Assembly: GCF_000819865.1 (NCBI RefSeq)
Contig: NZ_CDDF01000011.1
Coordinates: 116,566-180,565, forward strand
DNA: 64,000 nucleotides
From: Aeromonas eucrenophila
GTDB lineage: Bacteria; Pseudomonadota; Gammaproteobacteria; Enterobacterales; Aeromonadaceae
Reading direction: 5' to 3'
Shown here: positions 28,505 through 36,717 of the stretch, in pieces
Layout of the letters: every line of letters begins with the position of its first letter
Numbering within the stretch: position 1 is the stretch's first letter
Notes under the pieces: model-generated
Database searches by the model: none
Seen by the model: only the letters and a program-made list of their open reading frames with translations
Told to the model about the DNA's origin: nothing
Translations under genes and position numbers: made by a program

Positions 28505-29092
28505 ATGAGCATCGCAAATCGCATTCGGGTAGAGCATGTCGCCGTCCTCTCCGACGACTGGTACCTGCTAAAGAAGACCACCTTCTCGTTCTTGCGCAGT
28601 GACGGCAGCTGGCAGCGCCAATCCCGTGAGACCTACGACCGTGGCAATGGGGCGACCATACTGCTCTATGAGCCGGAGCGCCGCACCGTCATCCTGGTTC
28701 GCCAGCTTCGCTACCCCGCCTTCGTCAATGGTCACGACGATCTCCTCATCGAGGCGCCCGCCGGCCTGCTCGACGAGGCAGCCCCCGAGGTGCGCATTCG
28801 TGCAGAGGTCGAGGAAGAGACGGGAATTCGGGTGCGCGAGGTGCGCCAGATCTTCGATGCCTTTATGAGCCCGGGCTCGGTGACGGAGCGGCTGCACTTC
28901 TTCGTGGGCGCCTATCATGGGAGTGATAGGGTCTCGCAAGGGGGTGGCAACGAAGAGGAAGGGGAAGATATCGCCGTGCTCGAGGTCGGTATCGAGGAGG
29001 CGCTCGCCATGATTGAGTCGGGAGCTATTCGGGATGGCAAGACCATCATGCTGTTGCAGTACGCCGCCCTGCATCTGTTTAACACCCGATAA
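28505..29092 (+). CDS. nudK: NUDIX hydrolase, GDP-mannose pyrophosphatase type
   Basis: 195 residues, similar to E. coli NudK throughout: YDRGNGATILLYEPERRTVILVRQLRYPAFVNG, then the Nudix box GLLDEAAPEVRIRAEVEEETG (E residues in the REVxEExG-like core), then FMSPGSVTERLHFFVGAY and IRDGKTIMLLQY. The enzyme cleaves GDP-mannose or ADP-ribose to nucleoside monophosphate and sugar phosphate. GAGGGAAATCAC precedes the ATG. Confidence 0.9.
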   Translation: MSIANRIRVEHVAVLSDDWYLLKKTTFSFLRSDGSWQRQSRETYDRGNGATILLYEPERRTVILVRQLRYPAFVNGHDDLLIEAPAGLLDEAAPEVRIRAEVEEETGIRVREVRQIFDAFMSPGSVTERLHFFVGAYHGSDRVSQGGGNEEEGEDIAVLEVGIEEALAMIESGAIRDGKTIMLLQYAALHLFNTR

Positions 29093-29202
29093 CCCTGGGT
29101 CATGGCCCAGCCTGCGCCGCTTGGCTTGTCCACACAGAGCGCGTCATCGGGTGCCTGAACTGTCCCTCAGATTGGTTCAGTCGGAGCTAGCGATAGGTTG
29201 GC

Positions 29203-29790
29203 TCAGCATGGGATCCGCTCGATCCGGCCGCCGCTGAGTTTGAAGAAGGCATCCTGTGGCAACTCTTGGCGCCAGCTGGTGACATAGTCGAGATCGGCAT
29301 AGGCACCGCGCAGCATGGCACCAAACAGGCCGTGGGAGATGACGATGGCACGCTCGGCGACTGTGCAATCCATCAGCCAGCTCTGCGCCCGGCGCTGGAT
29401 GCTCAGATAACCTTCGCAGCCGGGCGCCTGCAGATACCAGTCCGGTTTGCTGATATCGAGCTCTGGGTGATCTTCCAGCAGATCCGGTACCCGGCAGCTC
29501 TCCCATTCCCCCATCCCCAGCTCCACCAGCCGCTCATCCCAGATGATCTGTTCGCTCTCTATCCCCAGCTGCTGACATACCAGCAGCGCCGTCTGGCGGG
29601 CACGCCCCAGCGGGCTGGCATAGACGCACCAACGGGCAGGCTCGGCGATCTGCTCCCGCAGACGAGCCCCCATGGCACTGGCCTGCGCCTCGCCCCTGGC
29701 GGTCAGATCCGAGTTGCAGCGCCCCTGCAGTCGCTGCTCGGCGTTGTAGCGCGTCTGACCGTGGCGTAGCAGATAGAGGATGCGAGACAT
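29203..29790 (-). CDS. Histidine phosphatase (phosphoglycerate-mutase-like)
   Basis: 195 residues. The catalytic LRHGQTRYN is at residues about 8-16, followed by LQGRCNSDLTARGEAQA, YASPLGRARQTA, LVELGMGEWE and the second histidine in VISHGLFGAMLRG. This is the cobC/gpmB branch: a phosphomonoesterase acting through a phosphohistidine. The substrate is unknown. GCAGGAG lies 6 bases before the ATG at 29790. Confidence 0.9.
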   Translation of the reverse strand: MSRILYLLRHGQTRYNAEQRLQGRCNSDLTARGEAQASAMGARLREQIAEPARWCVYASPLGRARQTALLVCQQLGIESEQIIWDERLVELGMGEWESCRVPDLLEDHPELDISKPDWYLQAPGCEGYLSIQRRAQSWLMDCTVAERAIVISHGLFGAMLRGAYADLDYVTSWRQELPQDAFFKLSGGRIERIPC

Positions 29791-30461
29791 GATTTCTCCT
29801 GCGGGTTTAGATAGATAATAAGTGTGCGGAATAGTAGATATAAGATACGAACGAAGGCCAACGAATAGGAAAAAACACGCCATAGACCACTGTACTAACT
29901 TCATCATATATGGCTTGGCTTACACGGCAGGAAAAATTGAGTATGTCGTTCAGCCGAGCGGGGTAATTGCCCTATCAAACAAGTTCTCCGTTTAAAAGGA
30001 GGTCCAATAAAGAATATCTATGATTTCATCCACAACATTTTATGTGTTGGGTGGAAAATCACTCTAACTCAAGCCATATAATTATTTATAAGAAAAAATT
30101 CGCTTTCATGATCCCCTATCGATAAATCAGAAATAATTATTCGCTGTAGAAACGATCATAAATAATACTCATACCTTAGATATCCTATCATTTTAATTAA
30201 GTAATATGGATATTATTTATTACCCACACTGAAATGCTAACGAAAAAACCAAGGCAAACCCAAAAACAAACAAACGCATAACAACATTGACACAATAAAT
30301 TCAACTTGGTGATGGGAAAGCTGTCATCACTCATTTTTTGATCGTCAATTGTGAATAAGACGATGAAAATCGGTCTCAAATGCAGTATAAAAGACTATCT
30401 GCGACAATTTGTGACTGACAAAACCATGGATAACACTGTTAATAGAGGAGTCAACAAAGGA
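29791..30461. other. AT-rich 670-base region before the wzz-type gene
   Basis: GC falls sharply compared with both sides. No protein-coding gene recognised. A strong AAGGAGG at 29996-30002 is followed only by a 15-codon frame starting 17 bases on, which is too distant to trust. It probably contains the promoter of the wzz-type gene and marks the left side of an imported segment. Confidence 0.5.
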
Positions 30462-31559
30462 ATGAATCATCAGTTTATTGACAAAAAAGATGATGAGATA
30501 GACTTGTCTGAATTGATAATATTGTTATGGAAGAAAAAAATTCGTATTTTCCTTGCAGCCTTCATCTGCGGCTGTATTGGTTTGCTGTATGCAATACAGG
30601 CACCCGAGCAATGGACCGCCAGCGCAGTCATCTATCAACCTAAGCCACGCGACACATTGCAGCTTGATCAACTAAGAAATGCCCTTAATATACAAGGGTT
30701 AAGTGGCACCAAGAATAATGACTCCCTGTACAAGGATTTTTTCCTAGAATTTAATTCTTACAACAATATAAATGATTATTTAAAGGCAACGATCCAATTC
30801 AAAGAATATGTGGCAGAGCATAATTTGTCCGAATTGGCACAACAACGCTTGTTGAGAACCTGGTCGGCATGGATGAAGAACGAACTTGAAGATAAGAAGG
30901 GTGAACAACCTGGTATACGTCTCTCCTTTTCTTTCTATAAGAGAGATGACGCATTATCAATGCTAACTGGCTATATTAATTATGTTGTTGAATTGCTGAG
31001 CCAAGAATTCATCGAAGATTTGGAAAATAATAAAAAAAGTAAAATTAATACTCTTAATCTAAGAATGAAATTAATGACCGAAGATGCAAAGCGAAAATTG
31101 GCTAGAGAAATCGAAGGTGTAGAATACAGTATGAGCATAGCCAATGCTGCTGGAGTAAATAAGCCATTAGAGAATTTCAGCTATGGTGATCGTTTCCCAA
31201 TAACCCTAGGGGAAGATGCATTAGTAAGAAAATTAGCCATTTTAAAATCACTAAAAATTGAAGAGTATATGCCAGAAATAGCTGAGTTGGGAGTACAGCT
31301 CGCTAGACTGGATCAAATAAAGATTGGTGATTTAAAACTTAGCCCATTTTCTTATCTGGATACACCTAGCCAACCATTGAGACGGGATAAACCCAAACGC
31401 CCGTTGATCGTCATATTAGCAACAATGCTTGGGGGAATGTTCGGTATAGTGATGGTGCTCATCCAACATGCACTTACTCAAGCAAAAAATAAAAAAATAG
31501 AACAAAATTATGATTACCCACCCCAATTGGTTAATGCCCGTTCATATACAAGTTCTTGA
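30462..31559 (+). CDS. Wzz-type polysaccharide chain-length determinant (PCP family)
   Basis: 365 residues. The Wzz N-terminal domain begins DEIDLSELIILLWKKKIRIFLAAFICGCIGLLYAI, with TM1 at about residues 28-47. A long, charged, mainly helical periplasmic part follows. The C-terminal hydrophobic segment (PLIVILATMLGGMFGIVMVLIQHAL) has a proline-rich lead-in (SYLDTPSQPLRRDKPKRP), as in WzzB. It sets O-antigen or other polysaccharide chain length in the inner membrane. The start at 30462 uses AGAGGAG 11 bases upstream; earlier in-frame ATGs exist. Base composition is far more AT-rich than the neighbours, and no other polysaccharide genes are adjacent. Confidence 0.87.
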   Translation: MNHQFIDKKDDEIDLSELIILLWKKKIRIFLAAFICGCIGLLYAIQAPEQWTASAVIYQPKPRDTLQLDQLRNALNIQGLSGTKNNDSLYKDFFLEFNSYNNINDYLKATIQFKEYVAEHNLSELAQQRLLRTWSAWMKNELEDKKGEQPGIRLSFSFYKRDDALSMLTGYINYVVELLSQEFIEDLENNKKSKINTLNLRMKLMTEDAKRKLAREIEGVEYSMSIANAAGVNKPLENFSYGDRFPITLGEDALVRKLAILKSLKIEEYMPEIAELGVQLARLDQIKIGDLKLSPFSYLDTPSQPLRRDKPKRPLIVILATMLGGMFGIVMVLIQHALTQAKNKKIEQNYDYPPQLVNARSYTSS

Positions 31560-31963
31560 AAAACAACGAACTGAAAGGATGTTATCCCAATAGTATGCTG
31601 GAAAACTAATCATGAAACAGGTCATCCCGATGACCTGCTTCATCAATTCCCCCCCAACATCCTTTGTTTCTCTTCTCACTGCTCACTTTTATATTTCAGT
31701 TTAAAAACACACCGCATCTGGTCCTGTTACTGTCCCGGCGACTAGCCTACTCACCTGAAGTTACCATTTCACGGCAACGTCAATGCCCGAGGTCGTGCTC
31801 TGTGGCGATAATAGTGGGAAAAAAGTATCGGTTTGACACCATCAACAGGCAGGCTCGGCGAGCTGATCCCGCAGATGGGCGGGGCGGAAAAACGACAAGG
31901 AGAGGAATGCGGAAGGTAAGAGAGGCCCTGGCCCCTCCCCTTTCAAGCGGCCACCATCCCTCG
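31560..31963. other. Gap between the wzz-type gene and the YheO-type regulator
   Basis: Contains an imperfect inverted repeat at 31613-31642 (caggtcat / atgacctg core), possibly a terminator without a T tract. GC content returns to the chromosomal average from about 31720. No gene seen. Confidence 0.45.
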
Positions 31964-32617
31964 CTAGCCTTTCTTGATCTCCCGCAGATAGCGGTAGATG
32001 GAGTGCACCGAGATGCCGAGCTGACGGGCGGCGATCTGGGCGCTGTCTTTGAGCTCGAAGATCCCCAGCTCATGCAGCTGGTTGACCATGACCCTGGTCT
32101 TCTGGGATGGCGGCACCGCCTCGTTGCCCCGCACCTCTGCGCTGATGCTGTCGATGGTGCTGCTCAGGGCCTCGTCGATGTTGCGGGCGAACACTTCGGG
32201 GGTCGCACTCGGCTCATGCTGGTGCATGCATTCCGGCATCATGGTGCGCAGCACGGATTGCAGCGGGGCATCCATGTCGCTGTTGATGCAGAGCAGGCCG
32301 ATCGCCTGGTGCTCGCCGTTGCGAATGACGGTGGTGAGAGAGCGCAGCGTCTTGCCGGTGGCGCACTTGGTCATGTAGGGGCTGGAGACATCCTGTCCAC
32401 TCTTGATCTTCATCATCGCCAGGTTGGTGATGGGGGCGCCGACGCTGCGGCCGGTGATATGGCCGTTGGCAATCTTGATGATCGACGGATTGCGCGCATC
32501 CAGGCTGTGCAGCAGCACCTCGGTATGCTGACCATACATGGCGGCGATGCCGTCCACGATGATCTCCATCGCCTTGAGGATCTCGAAATCGGTCGGGGTC
32601 AACTCGTGCAGTTTCAT
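31964..32617 (-). CDS. YheO/DauR-type transcriptional regulator (PAS-like + HTH)
   Basis: 217 residues. The YheO PAS-like domain is residues about 10-120 (VDGIAAMYGQHTEVLLHSL, then IANGHITGRSVGAPITNLA). The C-terminal HTH is residues about 180-215 (IFELKDSAQIAARQLGISVHSIYRYLREIKK). Related regulators DauR and DguR in Pseudomonas control D-amino-acid use, and a dgu operon includes a RidA protein. Here ridA lies about 195 bases upstream on the same strand, a similar pairing. The ligand here is unknown. Confidence 0.87.
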   Translation of the reverse strand: MKLHELTPTDFEILKAMEIIVDGIAAMYGQHTEVLLHSLDARNPSIIKIANGHITGRSVGAPITNLAMMKIKSGQDVSSPYMTKCATGKTLRSLTTVIRNGEHQAIGLLCINSDMDAPLQSVLRTMMPECMHQHEPSATPEVFARNIDEALSSTIDSISAEVRGNEAVPPSQKTRVMVNQLHELGIFELKDSAQIAARQLGISVHSIYRYLREIKKG

Positions 32618-32812
32618 GGGGGCCTTAATGATAACGCCGCGGCCCATGATCGGCTGCGGCTGGGTGCCTGCTCAGGCAGACATGATAGCCTCGGCGGCGG
32701 CCATGTCCACTGTTGCCATCTAGCTGATCCCTATGGTGGTTTTAACGCCCGACCGAAGAGCATGCGGCCCTTGGAGGGACGTCGTCAAACGGCTCGCAAG
32801 CGGCCTCCCGTC

Positions 32813-33196
32813 TCAGGGCAGCCGATGGGCGATGGCCTCAATCTCGACCCTGACCCCCATCGGCAGATCCTTGACCGCAAAACAGCTGCGCGCCGGGCAA
32901 TCCGCCTGGAAGTACGCCTGATAGACCCCGTTGAAGGCGGCAAAGTCGGCGATGTCCGCCAGATAGCAGGTGGTCTTGAGCACGGTGTCCAGGCTACCGC
33001 CACCGGCCTCCAGCACGGACTTCAGGTTCTCCAGCGATTGACGGGTCTGAGCCTCGATCCCCCCCTCCACGACGCCCCCCTGCCGCTTGCAGACAGGCAG
33101 CTGACCCGAGGTGAAGATGAGGTCGCCATAGGCGGTGCCATGGCTATAGGGACCGATGGCATCGGGCGCGGCGGCTGAGACAATAAGGGTTTTCAT
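32813..33196 (-). CDS. RidA-family (YjgF/YER057c/UK114) protein
   Basis: 127 residues. IGPYSHGTAYGDLIFTSGQLPV and QTRQSLENLKSVLEAGGGSLDTVLKTTCYLADIADFAAFNGVYQAYF are the family core. The arginine near the C terminus needed for imine deamination may be in CPARSCFAVKDLPMGVRVEIEAIA, as in RidA. It hydrolyses reactive enamines/imines released by PLP enzymes. CGGAGG lies 5 bases before the ATG. Neighbouring YheO-type regulator on the same strand. Confidence 0.92.
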   Translation of the reverse strand: MKTLIVSAAAPDAIGPYSHGTAYGDLIFTSGQLPVCKRQGGVVEGGIEAQTRQSLENLKSVLEAGGGSLDTVLKTTCYLADIADFAAFNGVYQAYFQADCPARSCFAVKDLPMGVRVEIEAIAHRLP

Positions 33197-33538
33197 AGGA
33201 CCTCCGAGGATCAGGTGCGGTGAGCATCAGGCTCATGTTGTTCGTGCAACATTATTTGATTAAAAATAGATTTGTTCAACTTTATTTTTATGAAAACAAA
33301 CTGAAGTACGCGCAAAGGAACAACAGGTTACAAGTCAATGTACTGATTTAAATGAAAAATTTACCTCCGTAAAAGAACCTCAAAGGTTCAAGTTTTTTTG
33401 CATCTAACGCACGACCAGGATTTTCATCGGGCGCATCAGACGCCGTCGGCGACTCGGGTCGGGCTTAGGCATGACGCCTGCGACTCAGCGCTCTGCGTCT
33501 GCGTCAAAGCCAGCCACGGCTTGATCTCAGGGAGTGCT
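33197..33538. other. Upstream region of ridA
   Basis: AT-rich from about 33240 to 33310. Holds gttgttcgtgcaac (inverted repeat gttg/caac) at about 33237-33250 and a related ttgttcaac at about 33272-33280, possible operator sites for the YheO-type regulator. This is inferred from position only. No gene seen. Confidence 0.35.
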
Positions 33539-33690
33539 GATAGCGGATAACGGATAACGGATAACGGATAACGGATAGCGGATAGCGGATAGCGGATAGC
33601 GGATAGCGGATAGCGGATAGCGGATAGCGGATAGCGGATAGCGGATAGCGGATAGCGGATAGCGGATAGCGGATAGCGGATAGCGGATAG
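33539..33690. repeat. Tandem 7-bp repeat array, 21 full copies of gatagcg/gataacg
   Basis: Starting at 33539 the unit gatagcg is followed by four gataacg variants, then gatagcg without interruption, ending in a partial gatag: 21 full units plus 5 bases. Read on the minus strand, every frame encodes the same heptapeptide cycle (YPLSAIR) without stops, because 7 is not a multiple of 3. It lies between the ridA upstream region and the speA terminator, outside any gene. Such an array is expected to change copy number by slippage. Confidence 0.97.
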
Positions 33691-33720
33691 GATGCTGGCA
33701 ATACTGCGCGAGGCCGCAAT

Positions 33721-33748
33721 AAAAACGGCGCCCTGAGGCGCCGTTTTT
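33721..33748. terminator. Bidirectional terminator after speA
   Basis: A 12-bp stem (aaaaacggcgcc / ggcgccgttttt) with loop ctga. On the minus strand it lies 30 bases after the speA stop. Confidence 0.9.
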
Positions 33749-33779
33749 CATTCCCGTGAAGGACGAAGCAAGCCGTGGC

Positions 33780-35681
33780 TTATTCGTCTTCCAGATAGGC
33801 GTAACCTTGCAGACCCAGCTCCAGCTCGTCGAGCAGGGCCTTGCGGGTCGCGTCGTCCAGCGCCGGGTGGGAGGCGATCCGCTGGTAGTTCTCGCGGATG
33901 ACGGACGGGTCGATGTTGACGTAACGCAGCAGCTGATCGACGGTGTCGCCGCGCACCACGTTGCGAATGTCCATCTTGCCTTCGTCGTCGAGCCACACTT
34001 CCGCGCAGTGGGTGTCACCGAACAGGTTGTGCAGATCCCCGAGGATCTCCTGATAGGCACCGACCAGGAAGAAGCCGACGTGGCACTCTTCGTTTTCGCC
34101 GTACTCCGGCATCGGCAGGGTGCTTTCAACCCCCAGACCGTCGACGTAGTGCTCGACCTGACCGTCGGAGTCGCAGGTGATGTCCATCAGGATGCCGCGG
34201 CGGGTGAGCGGACGCTCGAGGCCGGTCAGCGGCATCACGGGGAACACCTGGCCAATGCCCCAGGCATCCGGCAGGGACTGGAACAGGGAGAAGTTCGCGA
34301 AGCACTTGTCCGCCAGCTTCTCGGAGAGCTCGTCCGCCAGGGCGCGGTGGTTGCGGTTCACCGGGTTGAGCAGCTCTTTGAGCGCCAGACAGGTGTTCTG
34401 GTGCAGCATCTCGGCCCAGGCGCGCTGCTCGAGGTTCAGCAGCCCCATGGTGAACTGGGTGTTCACGTCCCCAAGGTCGGCCACGGAGTCGTGGAAGATC
34501 TCCAGCAGGGAGGGATCCTCGGTGCGCAGATCCAGCCAGCCCTTCCACATGTTCTGCAGAATGGTGGGCGCGTCTTCATCCGGCGCGTGGATGTCGTTCA
34601 CCTCCACCCCTTCGGCACCGATGAGATTGGTGACCAGCACGGCGTGGTGAGCGGTCAGGGCGCGGCCGGACTCGCTGATGATGGTCGGGTGCGGCAGGTC
34701 GAACTCGCGGCACACATCGCCTATGCCCCACACCACGTTGTTGGCGTACTCGGACAGGCTGTAGTTCGCGGAGCAGTGGCTCTGGGAGCGAGTGCCCTCA
34801 TAGTCCACACCCAAGCCGCCGCCCACATCGACCACGTCGATGGGCACGCCGAGACGACGCAGTTCGGCGTAGAAACGGCCGCACTCACGGATGCCGCCCT
34901 GGATGTCGCGGATGTTGGCAATCTGGGAGCCCAGGTGGAAGTGCAGCAGTTGCAGGCAGTCCAGCTTGCCGAGGCTGCGCAGACGCTCCACCAGCGCCAG
35001 GATCTGGGAGGCGGAGAGGCCGAACTTGGACATGGCGCCGCCGCTCGATTCCCACATGCCGGAGCCGGTGGAGGCGAGCTTGGCACGCACGCCGATGTTC
35101 GGCTTGATGTTCAGGCGAACTGACTCGTCCAGCACCATTTCCAGCTCGGAAGGCTTCTCCACCACGATGTAGACCTTGTGGCCCATCAGGTTGCCCAAGA
35201 GGGCGTGGCGGATGTATTCGCGGTCCTTGTAGCCGTTGCACACGATCACCGAGCCTTGCTCATGGTGATGGGACAACACGGCCAACAGCTCCGGTTTGGA
35301 GCCCGCTTCCAGCCCAAGCCTTGGCTTGTCGCTGTAGGACTGGCTGATGGTCTCGATGACGCGGCGCTGCTGGTTTACCTTGATCGGGTAAACGCACAGA
35401 TAGTCCCCTTCATAGCCTGACTTCTCGATGGCCTGACCGAAGGCGTTGAACAGCGCATCGACCCGGCTCTTGAGGATGTCGGGGAAACGCAGCAACACGG
35501 GGGTGGTCAGCCCGGACTGGCGCAACTGTTCGATGGCATCGGAGATTACGATGTGGGCATCGGGGCGCGACTTGTCGGGCGCGACGGTCACATGACCGGC
35601 GTCATTGATATTGAAAAAACCCGCACCCCAGTAGGGAACGTTGTAGACCTTCAAGGAGTCCTTGCTGGACCAGTTAGTCAT
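33780..35681 (-). CDS. speA: Biosynthetic arginine decarboxylase
   Basis: 633 residues. Converts arginine to agmatine, the first step of putrescine synthesis through SpeB. The PLP lysine is K101 in CVYPIKVNQQRRV. GLEAGSKPELLAVL, HFHLGSQIANIRDI, VDVGGGLGVDYEG and SESGRALTAHHAVL are all present. Length and motifs match SpeA rather than the acid-induced AdiA. No speB follows. The gene is preceded by a leader of about 640 nt from a good sigma-70 promoter. Confidence 0.97.
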   Translation of the reverse strand: MTNWSSKDSLKVYNVPYWGAGFFNINDAGHVTVAPDKSRPDAHIVISDAIEQLRQSGLTTPVLLRFPDILKSRVDALFNAFGQAIEKSGYEGDYLCVYPIKVNQQRRVIETISQSYSDKPRLGLEAGSKPELLAVLSHHHEQGSVIVCNGYKDREYIRHALLGNLMGHKVYIVVEKPSELEMVLDESVRLNIKPNIGVRAKLASTGSGMWESSGGAMSKFGLSASQILALVERLRSLGKLDCLQLLHFHLGSQIANIRDIQGGIRECGRFYAELRRLGVPIDVVDVGGGLGVDYEGTRSQSHCSANYSLSEYANNVVWGIGDVCREFDLPHPTIISESGRALTAHHAVLVTNLIGAEGVEVNDIHAPDEDAPTILQNMWKGWLDLRTEDPSLLEIFHDSVADLGDVNTQFTMGLLNLEQRAWAEMLHQNTCLALKELLNPVNRNHRALADELSEKLADKCFANFSLFQSLPDAWGIGQVFPVMPLTGLERPLTRRGILMDITCDSDGQVEHYVDGLGVESTLPMPEYGENEECHVGFFLVGAYQEILGDLHNLFGDTHCAEVWLDDEGKMDIRNVVRGDTVDQLLRYVNIDPSVIRENYQRIASHPALDDATRKALLDELELGLQGYAYLEDE

Positions 35682-36330
35682 GGGCTATGCCTCGCAAATG
35701 AGCGGCCAGAAGACCGCCTTCGTTACCCTCAATCACATCCAGACCATCGATCGCTTAAGAGTGGCGAGCCTGAGCTGCCTGCTGGCGTTCGGAAGGTAGT
35801 GACACCACGGTCATGACCTTCCACATCGCCAGACCCTCGATTGCAATCGCGGCAAGCCTGAGCTGCCTGGTGGATCTTGGGAAGTAACGAGTCTTGATGT
35901 GGGGCTGGTGGCTTTACATCAAGCTCAACGGTATGCGGTGCCACTCTAACGCGGCGCCGCGGTACTTTGATGACGAGCGGCATCAGCCACGCCGTTCGTT
36001 CATCATTCGGCAGCCATCGCGACGACAAGGGAGATTTCAAGGAAGATAAGGGAAGACGTCAGCACGCACGCGTGTTGATAGACGACAACCACCACAGCCA
36101 GCTCAACTCCAGTGACCACCCATGACAAGGGAAGATGATGAGCCATTGGCTCAGTCGGTCAGTTGGATGATGAGAGTCCGTTGCTCTCCCTGATACCGGA
36201 GCCTAACCGGTATTAAAGAAACCATACCCTAGCAGTGTCTGTCGTTTCTGCGTGCCTCGCCCTATAGGCGTATGATCCTGCCGGTGTCTGGCGGCTCTGC
36301 CTGCTCAGGGTTACCATCGGATCGGCGCGG
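35682..36330 (-). other. Long speA leader region with imperfect repeats and short frames
   Basis: About 640 nt lie between the promoter and the speA ATG. Two imperfect copies of a segment of about 85 nt are present: the core gcctgagctgcctg recurs at about 35768-35781 and 35857-35870, with flanking similarity (gatcgatggtctgg / caatcgagggtctgg on the minus strand). Two short frames on the minus strand are arginine-bearing: 36151-36225 (24 codons, MVSLIPVRLRYQGEQRTLII at the start) and 35729-35983 (84 codons, MPLVIKVPRRRVRV at the start). Neither has a good ribosome site. Regulatory function is inference. Confidence 0.5.
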
Positions 36331-36360
36331 AGTGTACACACTTACCGCCGCTACTGACAA
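36331..36360 (-). promoter_or_regulatory. Candidate sigma-70 promoter for speA
   Basis: On the minus strand, TTGTCA (36360-36355) and TACACT (36336-36331) with an 18-base spacer. It is the best promoter-like match in the 1-kb gap, and everything downstream to 35682 would be untranslated leader. Confidence 0.55.
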
Positions 36361-36717
36361 TAAAAAATCGTGTTAAAAAATCGGTTTTACCGGGTGGGTC
36401 AAATCTTGCTGTCAGCAAGGCTGGCTCTGGGATGGCGCGCATTGGCCCCCCCTCCCGATTAGCCCTGAAAATAACAGGTGAACCGGCCATCTTGCCCCAT
36501 GCCTTGCCGGCACAGGGCCGAGGTCATATTTGGTCAACACGCCTGTGATTAACCACGCTTTAATCCGGAATTTTTATGCACGAACACCCCTGAATGACCA
36601 CCGTAGCCCCCTCCTTTTCCCCTTCCACAAATTCATCAAAAACTGCGCTGACGCAATGAGAGGTGCGACAGTATTGTCCACAATGGCCCCTCATCATTTC
36701 CGGTTCGAGGCTTGCCC
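36361..36717. other. Upstream region of pepT
   Basis: A/T-rich near 36360-36390, followed by a small hairpin (cttgctg/cagcaag overlap at about 36406-36420). It should hold the pepT promoter. No gene or clear regulator site seen. Confidence 0.4.

Noticed and set aside
29996-30065. Small gene after the AAGGAGG at 29996
   Set aside because: The first ATG is 17 bases away and the frame has only 15 codons.
33539-33690. CRISPR array
   Set aside because: Units are 7 bp with no spacers; no cas genes nearby.
33527-34129. Long minus-strand open frame ending in repeated YPLSAIR
   Set aside because: It is open only because the 7-bp array has no stops in any minus frame and because its upstream half is antisense-frame shadow of speA; no ribosome site or family match.
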